Source of the DNA: Maridesulfovibrio hydrothermalis AM13 = DSM 14728
GTDB lineage: Bacteria; Desulfobacterota; Desulfovibrionia; Desulfovibrionales; Desulfovibrionaceae
Reading direction: 5' to 3'
NCBI RefSeq assembly: GCF_000331025.1
Contig: NC_020055.1
Location: forward strand, 2,186,870 to 2,250,869
Length of the DNA stretch: 64,000 nt
The first letter of the stretch is position 1; each line of letters opens with the position of its first letter. Below are positions 18,187 to 27,632 of the stretch, piece by piece. Below the pieces are notes generated by a model. That model was given only the letters and a program-made list of their open reading frames with translations. It ran no database searches and had not been told where the DNA came from. A program made the position numbers and the translations under genes.

Positions 18187-19596
18187 ATGCTTAAGATTCA
18201 CGCCACAGTAAAAAAATACAAGCTTTCAAAATATTTTGAAGTGCTGACCGGACTTATCGGTCTGACAGTTGTGAACTTGCTTTTTTTCCGTTCAGACCCC
18301 GGGTTTATCAATGTCGCTCCGCATCCCTATTGGATAGTGATACTTTTGACCGCGTCACGGTACGGCTTCAGTGGCGGGGCCTTTGCCGGGATTGCTGCAT
18401 CAGTTTTTTTTCTGTTGTTTAGAACTCTGGCCCTTCCGGATCTGGCCATGACTGACTTTAAGTCTCTTGCCATGTGGGGCAAGCCCATTTTATTTTTTCT
18501 GGTGGGTGTTGTTATTGGTGAAATGCGCGAGTTGAACATCAAGGAATACAATAAAGTTTGCGAAGTAAGAGATGCCTACAAGGATGCTTTTGATAAAATC
18601 AAAGTAAAGTTTGATGTATTAAGTGAAGCTAAGCAGGAAGTTGACAGCAAAATTCTTTCGCAGGAAAGCACACTTGGAACCCTTTATGAGGCTGCGCAAG
18701 GGCTTCGTACTCTTGATATGGAGAGTATTTATCCGGCGGTACTTGAGATATTGCGCGAGTTTATGGATGTGGATGATTGTTCTATTTATCGTCTGGAAGG
18801 AACTGAATTCAAGCTGGATACAGCCATAAGACACGGTAAAAGCTTCGTTCCTGAGACTGTCCCCTTCGATGAGGGACTTATGGGCCTTGCTGCTGCACAT
18901 AAAAAGACTGTTTCAATCAGAGAGGTTGCCAGCACTGAGAGCATGCCTAGCGGCATAATTATATCTGCCCCTATTCTTGCTGATAATCAAAGGCATGTTG
19001 TAGGGGTTCTTAATGTTGAAAAAATGCCTTTTCTTAAATTCACAAGTGATTCATTGCGTATTACCGGCCTTGTTGCTGACTGGTGTGGCAGCAGTGTGGA
19101 GAATGCTACTGTTTTTAAAGAGACAAAGCATAAGCTCATAGCTGATGAGATTATTGATGCATATACTTATGACTATTTCAAAAGAAGGCTCAAAGAAGAA
19201 TTTATGAGAGCACGCCGTTATGAGCTTGATCTTTCACTTATAATGCTTGAATTTCCGAGCCTGTCTAATGCTTCAGACGAGGGCCGCGAAGAAGTGCTCA
19301 TGGCATTCAGTATGATTCTTAAAAATCAGATTCGCGAAATTGATATTCTTTTTATCAGCGAAAAGCCCGGGGCCTTCTTTATGCTTTTGCCTACGACTCC
19401 GCCTGCCGGAGCCAGAGTGGTGGTTAACAACCTTCTCAATTCCTTTAAAGCTTTAAGCGTGATGGCGTTTGAAACGGATCAGAACCTTGTTGAATTGCGG
19501 GCGGGAGTTGCTGGATATACCATCGGTATGGAAGATCCTATGGAGCTGGTAAAATCTGTTGAAGAGGATGTGGTAAGTGTACTTTTTGCGGAGTAG
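18187..19596 (+). CDS. pelD: PelD-like c-di-GMP receptor
   Basis: A 469-aa inner-membrane protein. Four hydrophobic helices (residues about 18-115) lead into a coiled coil (120-165), a GAF domain (165-310) and a degenerate GGDEF domain (320-465). The GGDEF active site is lost (EKPGAFFMLLP stands where GGDEF should be), but an RxxD inhibitory-site motif is kept just before it (NQIREIDILF, about R383/D386), the c-di-GMP-binding element that activates Pel secretion in Pseudomonas PelD. ATG 18187 is preferred over TTG 18184, with AGGTAGG 6 nt upstream. It follows the barrel gene after 80 nt and overlaps pelE by 20 nt. Confidence 0.85.
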   Translation: MLKIHATVKKYKLSKYFEVLTGLIGLTVVNLLFFRSDPGFINVAPHPYWIVILLTASRYGFSGGAFAGIAASVFFLLFRTLALPDLAMTDFKSLAMWGKPILFFLVGVVIGEMRELNIKEYNKVCEVRDAYKDAFDKIKVKFDVLSEAKQEVDSKILSQESTLGTLYEAAQGLRTLDMESIYPAVLEILREFMDVDDCSIYRLEGTEFKLDTAIRHGKSFVPETVPFDEGLMGLAAAHKKTVSIREVASTESMPSGIIISAPILADNQRHVVGVLNVEKMPFLKFTSDSLRITGLVADWCGSSVENATVFKETKHKLIADEIIDAYTYDYFKRRLKEEFMRARRYELDLSLIMLEFPSLSNASDEGREEVLMAFSMILKNQIREIDILFISEKPGAFFMLLPTTPPAGARVVVNNLLNSFKALSVMAFETDQNLVELRAGVAGYTIGMEDPMELVKSVEEDVVSVLFAE

Positions 19597-20698
19597 GGTT
19601 ATCAGAATTGCACGGCTTCGTTTTGCCGCTGCCTTCATTGCCGCCTATCTTTTTGAGGCCGGCGCATTCTGGATTTATCTGCACAGGGATGAATCGCCTT
19701 ACTACGTTTACGCGGCTGCCGCCGCCCATATCCTTTCCAGCTTGTCCTTTATCATTTTTACCAGTCCTAAGCGCAGATCTTTACCCGGAGTCGGGTATTA
19801 TTATCCCCGTATTGCAGCTCTTTTCAGTCTGTTCATGCCGCTTATCGGGCTGGTGGGAATGTCGATGACCCTTTTTGTGTCCCGGATGATTATGAGCAGT
19901 CACGGCCTTGCTGAAGAATATAAAGAGAAGGCTTATGAAAGTAATGAAGTGGAGGTTGATATGCCTTCGGATGTTACTGAATTCCTGTACGATGAAGTTG
20001 ACATCCATCCTATAGCTGATGTTTTGGCAGGGAGCGATATGGGCATGAAGCGCGGTGCGGTTAATCTATTACGTCGCATAGGTTCGGCCGAAGCTGTAAA
20101 GCTGCTTAGAAAAAGTCTTTCTGATGAAAATGCTGAGGTTCGCTTTTATTCCCATACCGCACTGACAAGGTTGGAGGAGGATTATGCCAGATCGATTGAA
20201 AAATCACGGTTCAAAGCTGAAAAGTATGACAGCGCCCAATCGCACGCCGACCTTGCCGGAGTTTATCGCAACTACGCTCGTAGCGGACTGCCGGAAGTGA
20301 ATATGCAGGAGCAGTCCATGCTTCAATCTTGTGAGCACTGGAAAATTGCAACAGAAAAAGATCCTGGAAATACTGATTTTCTTATGCGGCTGGCAGAAGT
20401 TTATATTGAAAGCAGACAATTTTCAGAGGCGATAAAAATTTATAAAGAAGCAGAAGCTGATCCGGAACTGGAAATGGAATCGCGTCTGGGCGTGTGCCGG
20501 GCTTTTTTTGAAATGGGCAATTTTATCTCTCTGTTTCAGGAAGTGCAGAAGCTGCAATCTCTGCCGACTCTTAAATCATCTGATCCATTCAAGACAATGA
20601 CTTATAATTTTTGGATAAGCGACAGTTCCGATTTGGCGGACTCTGAATATGATCTTGACGGGCAGATTAATCGGGCCGGAGATGCGGCATATGAATAA
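19577..20698 (+). CDS. pelE: PelE-like membrane protein with HEAT and TPR repeats
   Basis: A 373-aa protein starting at GTG 19577. Two to three hydrophobic helices lie in residues 12-110, then a HEAT-like segment (GSAEAVKLLRKSLSDENAEV) and TPR units (NTDFLMRLAEVYIESRQFSE). PelE interacts with PelD at the inner membrane in the known system. It overlaps pelD upstream and pelF downstream (8 nt), so pelD-E-F are translationally coupled. Identification relies on both the architecture and its exact position between pelD and pelF. Confidence 0.78.
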   Translation: MYFLRSRVIRIARLRFAAAFIAAYLFEAGAFWIYLHRDESPYYVYAAAAAHILSSLSFIIFTSPKRRSLPGVGYYYPRIAALFSLFMPLIGLVGMSMTLFVSRMIMSSHGLAEEYKEKAYESNEVEVDMPSDVTEFLYDEVDIHPIADVLAGSDMGMKRGAVNLLRRIGSAEAVKLLRKSLSDENAEVRFYSHTALTRLEEDYARSIEKSRFKAEKYDSAQSHADLAGVYRNYARSGLPEVNMQEQSMLQSCEHWKIATEKDPGNTDFLMRLAEVYIESRQFSEAIKIYKEAEADPELEMESRLGVCRAFFEMGNFISLFQEVQKLQSLPTLKSSDPFKTMTYNFWISDSSDLADSEYDLDGQINRAGDAAYE

Positions 20699-22208
20699 GA
20701 CCAAGGAAACCAGAAAAGAATATGACGTTTGCCTGCTTCTGGAGGGAACATATCCTTTTGTTGCCGGAGGTGTTTCCACCTGGATTCATAATTTGATTAA
20801 AGGGATGCCGGAGCTTACTTTTACTGCTGTCTGCATCCTTGCATCATCCAAAGAGAAGGCTGAATACAAGTATGAGCTACCGGACAATTTTGTAGATCTG
20901 AAGGTTATTTATCTGCATGATCCCATTGAAATAAAGCGCAGCATATTTAAAGGGATTTCTAACAGCAGTATTCAAAAGATGAGGGAGTTCCACCATCGCA
21001 TGGACCGGGGCGATATTTCCATGATGAAAGAGATGGTGGAGATGTTCAGAGATGATAAGTTTCCTCTTTCCGAATTGTTTCATGGAAAGAAAGCGTGGGA
21101 TATGCTGGTCGATCAATATAAGCCGCAGGAAAGTAAAGAATCTTTTATTGATTATTTCTGGACCTTTCGGTTCACACATTTGCCCATATTTAAAATGTTG
21201 CCTCAAGAACTGCCTAAGGCCAGAGTTTATCATACCATATCAACCGGATATGCTGGATTGCTCGGGGTTGTCGCCAGAGTTATGACCGGACGTCCGCTCT
21301 TGCTCACTGAGCATGGTATTTATGTAAAAGAGCGAAAGATCGAAATTTCTCAGGCTGAATGGGTTTACCGCAAAGAAGATGAGCGGATGCGCATCGACAG
21401 TAAGCTGGGTGCATTTCAGACATTCTGGATTCGTATGTTTGAACAGCTGGGTAAGCTTTGCTACGACTATTCCTCCGCAATTTATACACTTTACGAAGGT
21501 AACAGGCAGCTTGAAATCCAAGAGGGTGCTGACCCCGACAAGATCAGAATTATTCCTAATGGAATCAGTCTGGATAATTTTCTCGGTTTGAAAGCTAAAG
21601 GCCATGATTATATGGGGCAGACTGAGTTTGCTGTCGGCTTTGTCGGCAGAGTTGTACCTATTAAAGATGTGAAAACGTTTTTGCGGGCAATCAAAATTGT
21701 TGCCATCAAGCTTGAAAATTTGAAAGTATACATCATGGGGCCTACTGAAGAAGATGAAGAGTATTACGAAGAATGCGTGAATCTCGTAAAACTGCTGCAT
21801 CTTGAAGATATCATCGAATTTACAGGCAAAGTTAAAGTTACGGATTACCTTCCTGATCTTGACGTTATCGTGCTGACCAGTATCAGTGAAGCACAGCCTT
21901 TGGTTATTATGGAGGCCAACTGCGCTGGAATTCCGGCTGTTTCTTCTGATGTAGGTTCCTGCCGGGAACTTCTTGAAGGGCGCACTGTTGCGGATCAGGC
22001 TTTAGGGCCATCGGGGATTGTAACTAAAGTTGCGGACCCGAAAAGTACCGGAGAAGCAATTTTAAAGGTTCTGACCAGCCCTATTCTGCGCCAGAAAATG
22101 TCTCAGGCGGGAATTGAGCGGGTTAAAACTTTTTATAAAGAATCAGATTTGAACAAGACTTATTTAAAAATATACAAAGACCATATGGCAATGGACGATC
22201 TGGAGTAG
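20691..22208 (+). CDS. pelF: PelF-like glycosyltransferase (GT4) for Pel polymerisation
   Basis: A 505-aa soluble GT-B enzyme. The N-terminal domain has the PelF signature LLLEGTYPFVAGGVSTWIHN; the C-terminal nucleotide-sugar domain has VGFVGRVVPIKDVKTFLRAI, VYIMGPTEEDEEYYEECV and the acidic motif VLTSISEAQPLVIMEANCAG with the E-x7-E donor-binding pattern. PelF uses UDP-GalNAc/UDP-GlcNAc to extend Pel in the cytoplasm. ATG 20691 is chosen because a GGAG site lies 9-10 nt upstream; upstream in-frame starts would extend further into pelE. The gene is three bases from pelG. Confidence 0.92.
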   Translation: MNKTKETRKEYDVCLLLEGTYPFVAGGVSTWIHNLIKGMPELTFTAVCILASSKEKAEYKYELPDNFVDLKVIYLHDPIEIKRSIFKGISNSSIQKMREFHHRMDRGDISMMKEMVEMFRDDKFPLSELFHGKKAWDMLVDQYKPQESKESFIDYFWTFRFTHLPIFKMLPQELPKARVYHTISTGYAGLLGVVARVMTGRPLLLTEHGIYVKERKIEISQAEWVYRKEDERMRIDSKLGAFQTFWIRMFEQLGKLCYDYSSAIYTLYEGNRQLEIQEGADPDKIRIIPNGISLDNFLGLKAKGHDYMGQTEFAVGFVGRVVPIKDVKTFLRAIKIVAIKLENLKVYIMGPTEEDEEYYEECVNLVKLLHLEDIIEFTGKVKVTDYLPDLDVIVLTSISEAQPLVIMEANCAGIPAVSSDVGSCRELLEGRTVADQALGPSGIVTKVADPKSTGEAILKVLTSPILRQKMSQAGIERVKTFYKESDLNKTYLKIYKDHMAMDDLE

Positions 22209-22211
22209 CTT

Positions 22212-23582
22212 ATGGCAGGAATCGGATTTGAACTGAGAAAAATGCTGCGCGGCGACAGTTATCTGGCAGAAATGTCGGCATATCTTTATGCTGCGATGGT
22301 TTCATCCGGCCCGTGGCTTATGAGCGTGCTTTGTCTTGCTGTACTGGGGCTTTATTCCTATTCCGGATTTTCTCAAGAGGATCAGGATATTTTCCGGACC
22401 ACAATTGTTTATGTCTACGCCTTCACCCTCATTTATGTGGGGTACATACAGCTTGTCGTGACCCGCTATCTGGCAGATAAATTCTACACCGGTGATGAAA
22501 AAATAACTCTTACCGCCTTTTATACCAGCGCAGTAATTGTACTGATCGCAGGGGCTGTTATCGGTGTGGGAGGAATCTGGTTTTTTGAACTTACTTTTAC
22601 TTATAAGATTATTGCGGTGGTGCTTTTCCTCATTGTTGCCATGATCTGGCTGGCCATGATTTTCTTGTCCGCTGTAAAGGATTTCCGGTCTATAGTGCAG
22701 GCTTTTGCTATCGGGACATCTACCAGTGTGGGCGGTGCATTTCTACTTTACCCGATGATGGGGCTTGAAGGTTATCTGCTAGGATATACTGCCGGTCAGG
22801 CTTTAATATTTTTCTGGTTGCTGGCAAGACTTTTAGCCGAGTTTCCTACCGGTAAAGTATGGGACTCCAGTATGTTGACTTACTTTTTGAAATACTGGGA
22901 GCTTGCTTTAATCGGTATGTTTTTCAATCTTGCCATCTGGGTGGATAAGATCATGTTCTGGTTTGCACCTGATTCCAGAATGGTAGTTCCTTATCTGCGT
23001 ACGCATAATATGTATGAGGGGCCGATTTTTTTCGCTTATTTGACTATCGTTCCGACTTTGGCAATTTTTCTGGTCAAAATTGAGACTCGATTTTATGAAC
23101 ATTATCATGACTATTTTGCAAAAATAATTTCAAAGAAAGAGCTTTCCAGTATCCTTCAGGAAAAGCAGGGCATGATCCGTATGCTTAGAGAAAGTCTGCG
23201 TGAAATCCTGATAGTTCAGGGGACGGTAACTCTTTTGTGTATGTTCATGGCTTCTGATTTTATCGATATTGTGGGTCTTTCTCCCTTGCAGAGACCTCTT
23301 TTACAAATCGCACTTGTTGGGTCACTCATGCAGGTTATGCTTTCGGTGGCAGTTATAATTCTGTTTTACTTTGATCTGCGTAAGGAGGTTTTGGCCGTTA
23401 CGTTAGTCTTTTTGTTTAGTAATATGGGGCTTACATATTTAACCATGCATCTGGGCTTTACTTTTTATGGATACGGGTATTGTTATTCTTGTTTAATTTC
23501 CTTGATGTTTGCCTACTATCTGGTTTCAAAGAGTGTCAAAGATTTGGAATATTTAACTTTTTCCAGTCAGCCTTTGATGTAA
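22212..23582 (+). CDS. pelG: PelG-like polysaccharide export membrane protein
   Basis: A 456-aa integral membrane protein with about 12 helices. The first residues, MAGIGFELRKMLRGDSYLAE, are a hallmark of PelG, and the remainder follows the Wzx/MOP-flippase-like layout. It forms the inner-membrane Pel synthase-transporter complex with PelD, PelE and PelF. Only 3 nt separate it from pelF, and pelX follows after 19 nt. Confidence 0.92.
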   Translation: MAGIGFELRKMLRGDSYLAEMSAYLYAAMVSSGPWLMSVLCLAVLGLYSYSGFSQEDQDIFRTTIVYVYAFTLIYVGYIQLVVTRYLADKFYTGDEKITLTAFYTSAVIVLIAGAVIGVGGIWFFELTFTYKIIAVVLFLIVAMIWLAMIFLSAVKDFRSIVQAFAIGTSTSVGGAFLLYPMMGLEGYLLGYTAGQALIFFWLLARLLAEFPTGKVWDSSMLTYFLKYWELALIGMFFNLAIWVDKIMFWFAPDSRMVVPYLRTHNMYEGPIFFAYLTIVPTLAIFLVKIETRFYEHYHDYFAKIISKKELSSILQEKQGMIRMLRESLREILIVQGTVTLLCMFMASDFIDIVGLSPLQRPLLQIALVGSLMQVMLSVAVIILFYFDLRKEVLAVTLVFLFSNMGLTYLTMHLGFTFYGYGYCYSCLISLMFAYYLVSKSVKDLEYLTFSSQPLM

Positions 23583-23601
23583 AAACTACGCTGGAGCTAT
23601 T

Positions 23602-24558
23602 ATGAATAAAAGTACCTGTCTTGTCACCGGATGCGCAGGTTTTATCGGTAGTCATCTTACCCGGTCTCTTCTTGATGCAGGGTACGGTGTTGTCGGCGTA
23701 GATAACTTCTTTACCGGATATGCTCATAATATGGATGGTTTTATTGATCATCACAGGTTTAAATTTTATGAAGCCTCCATAACCGAAAAAGGTCTGCTTG
23801 AGAGACTCAAAAATGAAAATCCTGAACTGGATGCTATTTTTCAGCTGGCGGCTATTGTCAGCGTGCCTTACTCCGTTGAGCATGCCGAATTGACTATGGA
23901 AGTTAATTTTGAAGCCAATGCACGGATGATCGCATCGGCGCAAAGGCTTGGGATCAGCACTTTTGTTTTTGCCGGATCGGCAGCAGAGTACGGGGAGGAG
24001 AACCGCCTTCCTGTCCGTGAAGAATATGCAGATGAGGCCACTCAGCTCAGTCCTTACGGAGTGGCTAAATATAAATCGTCATCTTTGATTGAAAAGGGCG
24101 GATTCGGCTGTTCACTTCGTTTTTTTAATATATTCGGTCCTCGTCAAGACCCTACCAGCCAGTATAGCGGCGTGATTTCAAAGTTTGTAGATTTTGGCTT
24201 GGCCGGTAAGAACATGGTTATCTTCGGTGACGGTGAGCAGACCAGAGATTTTTTATATGTATCCGATGTAGTCACGTCATACTTTATTGCTGCAGGATTT
24301 GACAAACAAGGTCGCGGTCCTCTTTCGGGGGTTTATAATGTCGGTACCGGTAATACCACCTCGGTCCGCGAACTGGCCGTGACCGTGGCAAGGCTTACAG
24401 CGGCTCCGGACAAAATAATTTATAAACAGGAAAGGGTCGGAGATATCAAACATTCATGTGCAGATGTGAGCAAGATCTCTGCTTCGGGATTCAAGGCTGA
24501 AATTTCATTTGAGAAAGGTCTTGAAAAAACCATTGAATGGGCTGAATCTCAACAGTAA
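23602..24558 (+). CDS. PelX-like UDP-sugar C4-epimerase
   Basis: A 318-aa extended short-chain dehydrogenase/reductase. The NAD-binding motif TGCAGFIGSHL lies at the N-terminus; the catalytic region shows FAGSAAEYGE and the YxxxK pair in SPYGVAKYK; substrate-binding segments include FNIFGPRQDP and GDGEQTRDFLYVSDV. A UDP-GlcNAc/UDP-GalNAc 4-epimerase encoded with pel genes (PelX) supplies the GalNAc donor in some Pseudomonas. Its place at the end of the operon supports the same role; the exact sugar is inferred. No clear terminator follows. Confidence 0.8.
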   Translation: MNKSTCLVTGCAGFIGSHLTRSLLDAGYGVVGVDNFFTGYAHNMDGFIDHHRFKFYEASITEKGLLERLKNENPELDAIFQLAAIVSVPYSVEHAELTMEVNFEANARMIASAQRLGISTFVFAGSAAEYGEENRLPVREEYADEATQLSPYGVAKYKSSSLIEKGGFGCSLRFFNIFGPRQDPTSQYSGVISKFVDFGLAGKNMVIFGDGEQTRDFLYVSDVVTSYFIAAGFDKQGRGPLSGVYNVGTGNTTSVRELAVTVARLTAAPDKIIYKQERVGDIKHSCADVSKISASGFKAEISFEKGLEKTIEWAESQQ

Positions 24559-24615
24559 GTTTGATACTGCCTGCTTGGTTCTGGAAAAATATTAGGTAAG
24601 TAAAAAGGTTGATAT

Positions 24616-25680
24616 ATGTCGGAAATTGAAGTCACAACAACTTTGAACCCTGAAATCAAAGAGGCTGCCATCAGCTATGTTAAAAAGCTGTTCAGCCAGT
24701 CTGAGGATTCAAAATTAATACGGGTTTTGAAAAAAGAATCATTTAAAAGAGTTTATAAAAAGATGGTTCTCGAACCTGACGAGTTCAGACCTAAGCCTCG
24801 TCCTGCCGGTGTTGAGCCGTGGCATGGCAACAAACCTGACGGCCCTAGGGATTTTTTAAAATCAAAGGTCGTTCTGCCGTCGCTGCCACAGGTTTTGCTC
24901 CAGATTCAACAGGTAATTAATGATTCTGGAAGCTCTGCAAATGATCTGGCTGAGGTTATCAGCAAAGATCCCAAACTTGTTGCATCAATTTTGCGCTTAG
25001 CCAACAGTGCCTTGTTCAGCTTCAGAACTGAGGTTGATACACCGACAAGAGCAGTTGCGCTGCTCGGTTTTAAACAGGCCGGATCGCTTGCATTGGCTAC
25101 TGTCACGCTTAGCCTCTTTAAACGGTCCAAAGGAACATCCGTACTTGAGGTCGAAAAGTTCTGGAAGCATTCCATTGCTTGCGGAGTGATTGCTCAGGAA
25201 ATAGCCAAGGCTGCAGATCTTGGTGATCCAGAAAGATTTTTTGTTGGTGGAATGCTTCATGATATTGGGCTTTACGTAATTTTTGAGACCAGCGCGAGCT
25301 TAGCTTTGGAAATTTTGGACCTTGCCAAACAAAAAGGGGACTGCCTGTATAACGCCGAACAGGAGTTGCTCGGTTTTAATCATGCAATTCTTGGCGGAAT
25401 TATTATTAAGGATTGGAATTTTCCCCATCCGCTTGTTGTCGCCGCGGCGGGTCACCATAATCCTGAAAAAGCCAGAAATGATCCTGATGCAGGAGTTGTT
25501 CATATTGCTGATTTTATTTCCAGAGCTTTAGGATATGATCTTGGAGGGGCGGCTGTGCTTGGAAAAATCGAACCTGCCGCGTGGGATAAAATTGGCATTT
25601 CCGGCAACTTTTTTATTGAAAAATTGCCTGAAATTCAAGATATGATTGATACCATTTTTGAGATTTTAAATCCCGAATAA
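24616..25680 (+). CDS. HDOD-domain protein
   Basis: A 354-aa cytoplasmic protein. Residues 1-80 are a charged region of unknown fold; about 85-290 form an HDOD domain (SLPQVLLQIQQVINDSGSSA, ISKDPKLVASILRLANSALF, RAVALLGFKQAG, FFVGGMLHDIGLYVIFETSA). HDOD proteins are HD-fold relatives without a full catalytic metal site and usually act in signalling, often with c-di-GMP or chemotaxis proteins. It lies 57 nt after pelX and may be co-transcribed with the pel genes, which would fit a signalling link, but this is not shown by sequence. Confidence 0.85.
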   Translation: MSEIEVTTTLNPEIKEAAISYVKKLFSQSEDSKLIRVLKKESFKRVYKKMVLEPDEFRPKPRPAGVEPWHGNKPDGPRDFLKSKVVLPSLPQVLLQIQQVINDSGSSANDLAEVISKDPKLVASILRLANSALFSFRTEVDTPTRAVALLGFKQAGSLALATVTLSLFKRSKGTSVLEVEKFWKHSIACGVIAQEIAKAADLGDPERFFVGGMLHDIGLYVIFETSASLALEILDLAKQKGDCLYNAEQELLGFNHAILGGIIIKDWNFPHPLVVAAAGHHNPEKARNDPDAGVVHIADFISRALGYDLGGAAVLGKIEPAAWDKIGISGNFFIEKLPEIQDMIDTIFEILNPE

Positions 25681-25797
25681 ACATACTATGAGTCACCTAT
25701 TATTAATTTTATTGAGAGATTTTTTTTCTAATTGATGTTATTAAATTGTTGCTTTTGGAGTTGTGTAACTAATATGGGAATTGTTAAGGGGACCGAT

Positions 25798-27516
25798 ATG
25801 AGTTTAAAGTTTCGTCTTGCGGCGTCATTTGTAGGTTTATTTGCAATTGTTTTATGTATGTTTGCCGGAACAACTTATGTAACTTTAAGTCAGAAGGATG
25901 ACGGTCTTGTCATCAACCTCGCTGGGCGGCAGCGTATGCTTTCCCAGAAGATGACCAAAGAAGTATTGCTCTTCATGCAAAATGGTGCTGATGCAAGTAA
26001 AGCACAGGTTAAGAAAACCGGACAAATTTTTTCAGGAACCCTTAGAGCACTTTCACGCTCAGGGAAAGCTCCTTTGACTCTTAATATTAATGGTCCCACC
26101 GTCCATATTCCCGCTCCTAACGAAGCCATTAAAAAACAGCTTCAAAATGTCGATGCTCAGTGGAATATTTACTCTAAAATGGTCGATAATATTTTGTCCG
26201 GCTCAAAAGCGGTGAGTCCTGAATCCTTGTCGGATAACAGTTTGCATCTTTTGAAGGAAATGAACAAAGCTGTTGTCATGATGCAAAGCGATGCTGAAGG
26301 TAAAATTAAAATGCTGACCTTGATTCAGGTCGGGTTTACAATTCTTTCAGCTCTTGCAGTTATTCTGGTTTTGTTTATGGTTCATACTAAAATAACTAAG
26401 CCTTTGGATAGATTGAGATTATATGCAAAGTCTGTTGCCGATGGAAATCTTGATGCTGAAATTTCAGGCGAGTACAGCGCAGAGCTTCTGGCACTTAAAA
26501 ATGCCATTGCACTCATGGTTAAAAAAATCGGCGAAACAATAGCTGAAGCTGTAGAAAAAGGTGATCTGGCTGAAGCCAATTCCCGCAGAGCAGAGCTGGC
26601 TTTGGCTGATGCCAAGGAAAAGCAGGAGGAAGTCGAGGCTTTGCTGGCCGCTATGAAAGACGGCGCAGAAAATGCCGGAGCTATTTCAAATGACGTATTT
26701 CAATCCATCGGTGAGCTTGCTGCTCAGGTTGAGCAGGTAAATCGGGGTGTTGATATTCAACGTGACAGAATTACCGAAACAGCCACCGCTATGGAAGAGA
26801 TGAACTGCACTGTTTTGGAAGTTGCGCAGAATGCCTCTAATGCTGCGGAAAGCGCAGGGCAGTCCAAGGAACATGCTCAGACCGGTGCTGAGGGAGTTGA
26901 TAGAGCCATTGGTTCCATCGACAAGATTTATAAACGGATAATGGGGCTTAAAGAAACCATGGGTGATCTTGGCAAGCAGGCAGACAGCATCGGTCATATT
27001 ATGAATATGATTACCGATATTGCTGATCAAACGAACCTGTTGGCTTTGAATGCTGCAATCGAAGCTGCCAGAGCCGGTGAAGCCGGGCGTGGTTTTGCTG
27101 TTGTTGCGGATGAAGTCCGTAAACTTGCTGAAAAAACAATGGATGCCACCAAAGAAGTTGGTGATGCCGTTTCCGGTATTCAGAAGAATGCCAAAGAAAA
27201 TATTCAGGCAGTGGAGCTGGCTGCGGAGGACATTATAAAAAGTACTGACGCAGCTTCCGAGTCAGGAGGACTGATGGACTCCATCATAAGCATAGTTGAC
27301 GAGACCGCCGGTCAGATTCAGTCTATTGCGGCTGCAAGTGAACAGCAGTCTGCAACATCGGAAGAGATTAATCGGGCGGTTGGTGATGTATCAACTGTGG
27401 CCTCTGAAACAGCTGAAGGTATGGCTACCTCCGCGCAAACATTAAAAGACATCAGCGATAACGTTGAAAAACTTAATTCCATTGTCCAGAGTCTGGGACA
27501 TTTAGAAAGCAGATAA
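25798..27516 (+). CDS. methyl-accepting chemotaxis protein with PilJ/NarX-type sensor domain
   Basis: A 572-aa transmembrane receptor. The start at 25798 has AAGGGG 7 nt upstream and gives the N-terminal helix directly. The periplasmic domain (about 35-190) opens with [17 protein letters not shown], the PilJ/NarX-type motif found in type IV pilus and nitrate sensors. A second helix (about 195-215), HAMP ([20 protein letters not shown]), then a long signalling coiled coil with the CheA-contact tip [20 protein letters not shown] follow. No C-terminal CheR-docking pentapeptide is present. It has its own short promoter region and ends at a strong terminator. Confidence 0.92.
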   Translation: MSLKFRLAASFVGLFAIVLCMFAGTTYVTLSQKDDGLVINLAGRQRMLSQKMTKEVLLFMQNGADASKAQVKKTGQIFSGTLRALSRSGKAPLTLNINGPTVHIPAPNEAIKKQLQNVDAQWNIYSKMVDNILSGSKAVSPESLSDNSLHLLKEMNKAVVMMQSDAEGKIKMLTLIQVGFTILSALAVILVLFMVHTKITKPLDRLRLYAKSVADGNLDAEISGEYSAELLALKNAIALMVKKIGETIAEAVEKGDLAEANSRRAELALADAKEKQEEVEALLAAMKDGAENAGAISNDVFQSIGELAAQVEQVNRGVDIQRDRITETATAMEEMNCTVLEVAQNASNAAESAGQSKEHAQTGAEGVDRAIGSIDKIYKRIMGLKETMGDLGKQADSIGHIMNMITDIADQTNLLALNAAIEAARAGEAGRGFAVVADEVRKLAEKTMDATKEVGDAVSGIQKNAKENIQAVELAAEDIIKSTDAASESGGLMDSIISIVDETAGQIQSIAAASEQQSATSEEINRAVGDVSTVASETAEGMATSAQTLKDISDNVEKLNSIVQSLGHLESR

Positions 27517-27542
27517 ATACTCTATTCATTCTTAAAAAGATT

Positions 27543-27614
27543 AAAAAAAACAGCCTGAAGTGGTCTGCCCCCTGTAAAGTAGACAGGGCAAAAAAGCCTC
27601 GGGCTGTTTTTTTA
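27543..27614. terminator. bidirectional terminator between chemoreceptor and MBL gene
   Basis: An outer stem, aaaaaaaacagcc (27543-27555) with ggctgttttttt (27602-27613), flanks an inner inverted repeat (tgccccctgt / acagggca). It lies between converging genes and has a U-tract in both directions. The inner part resembles an insertion-sequence end (see findings). Confidence 0.75.
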
Positions 27615-27632
27615 TTTGATTATCAAGGGTGG

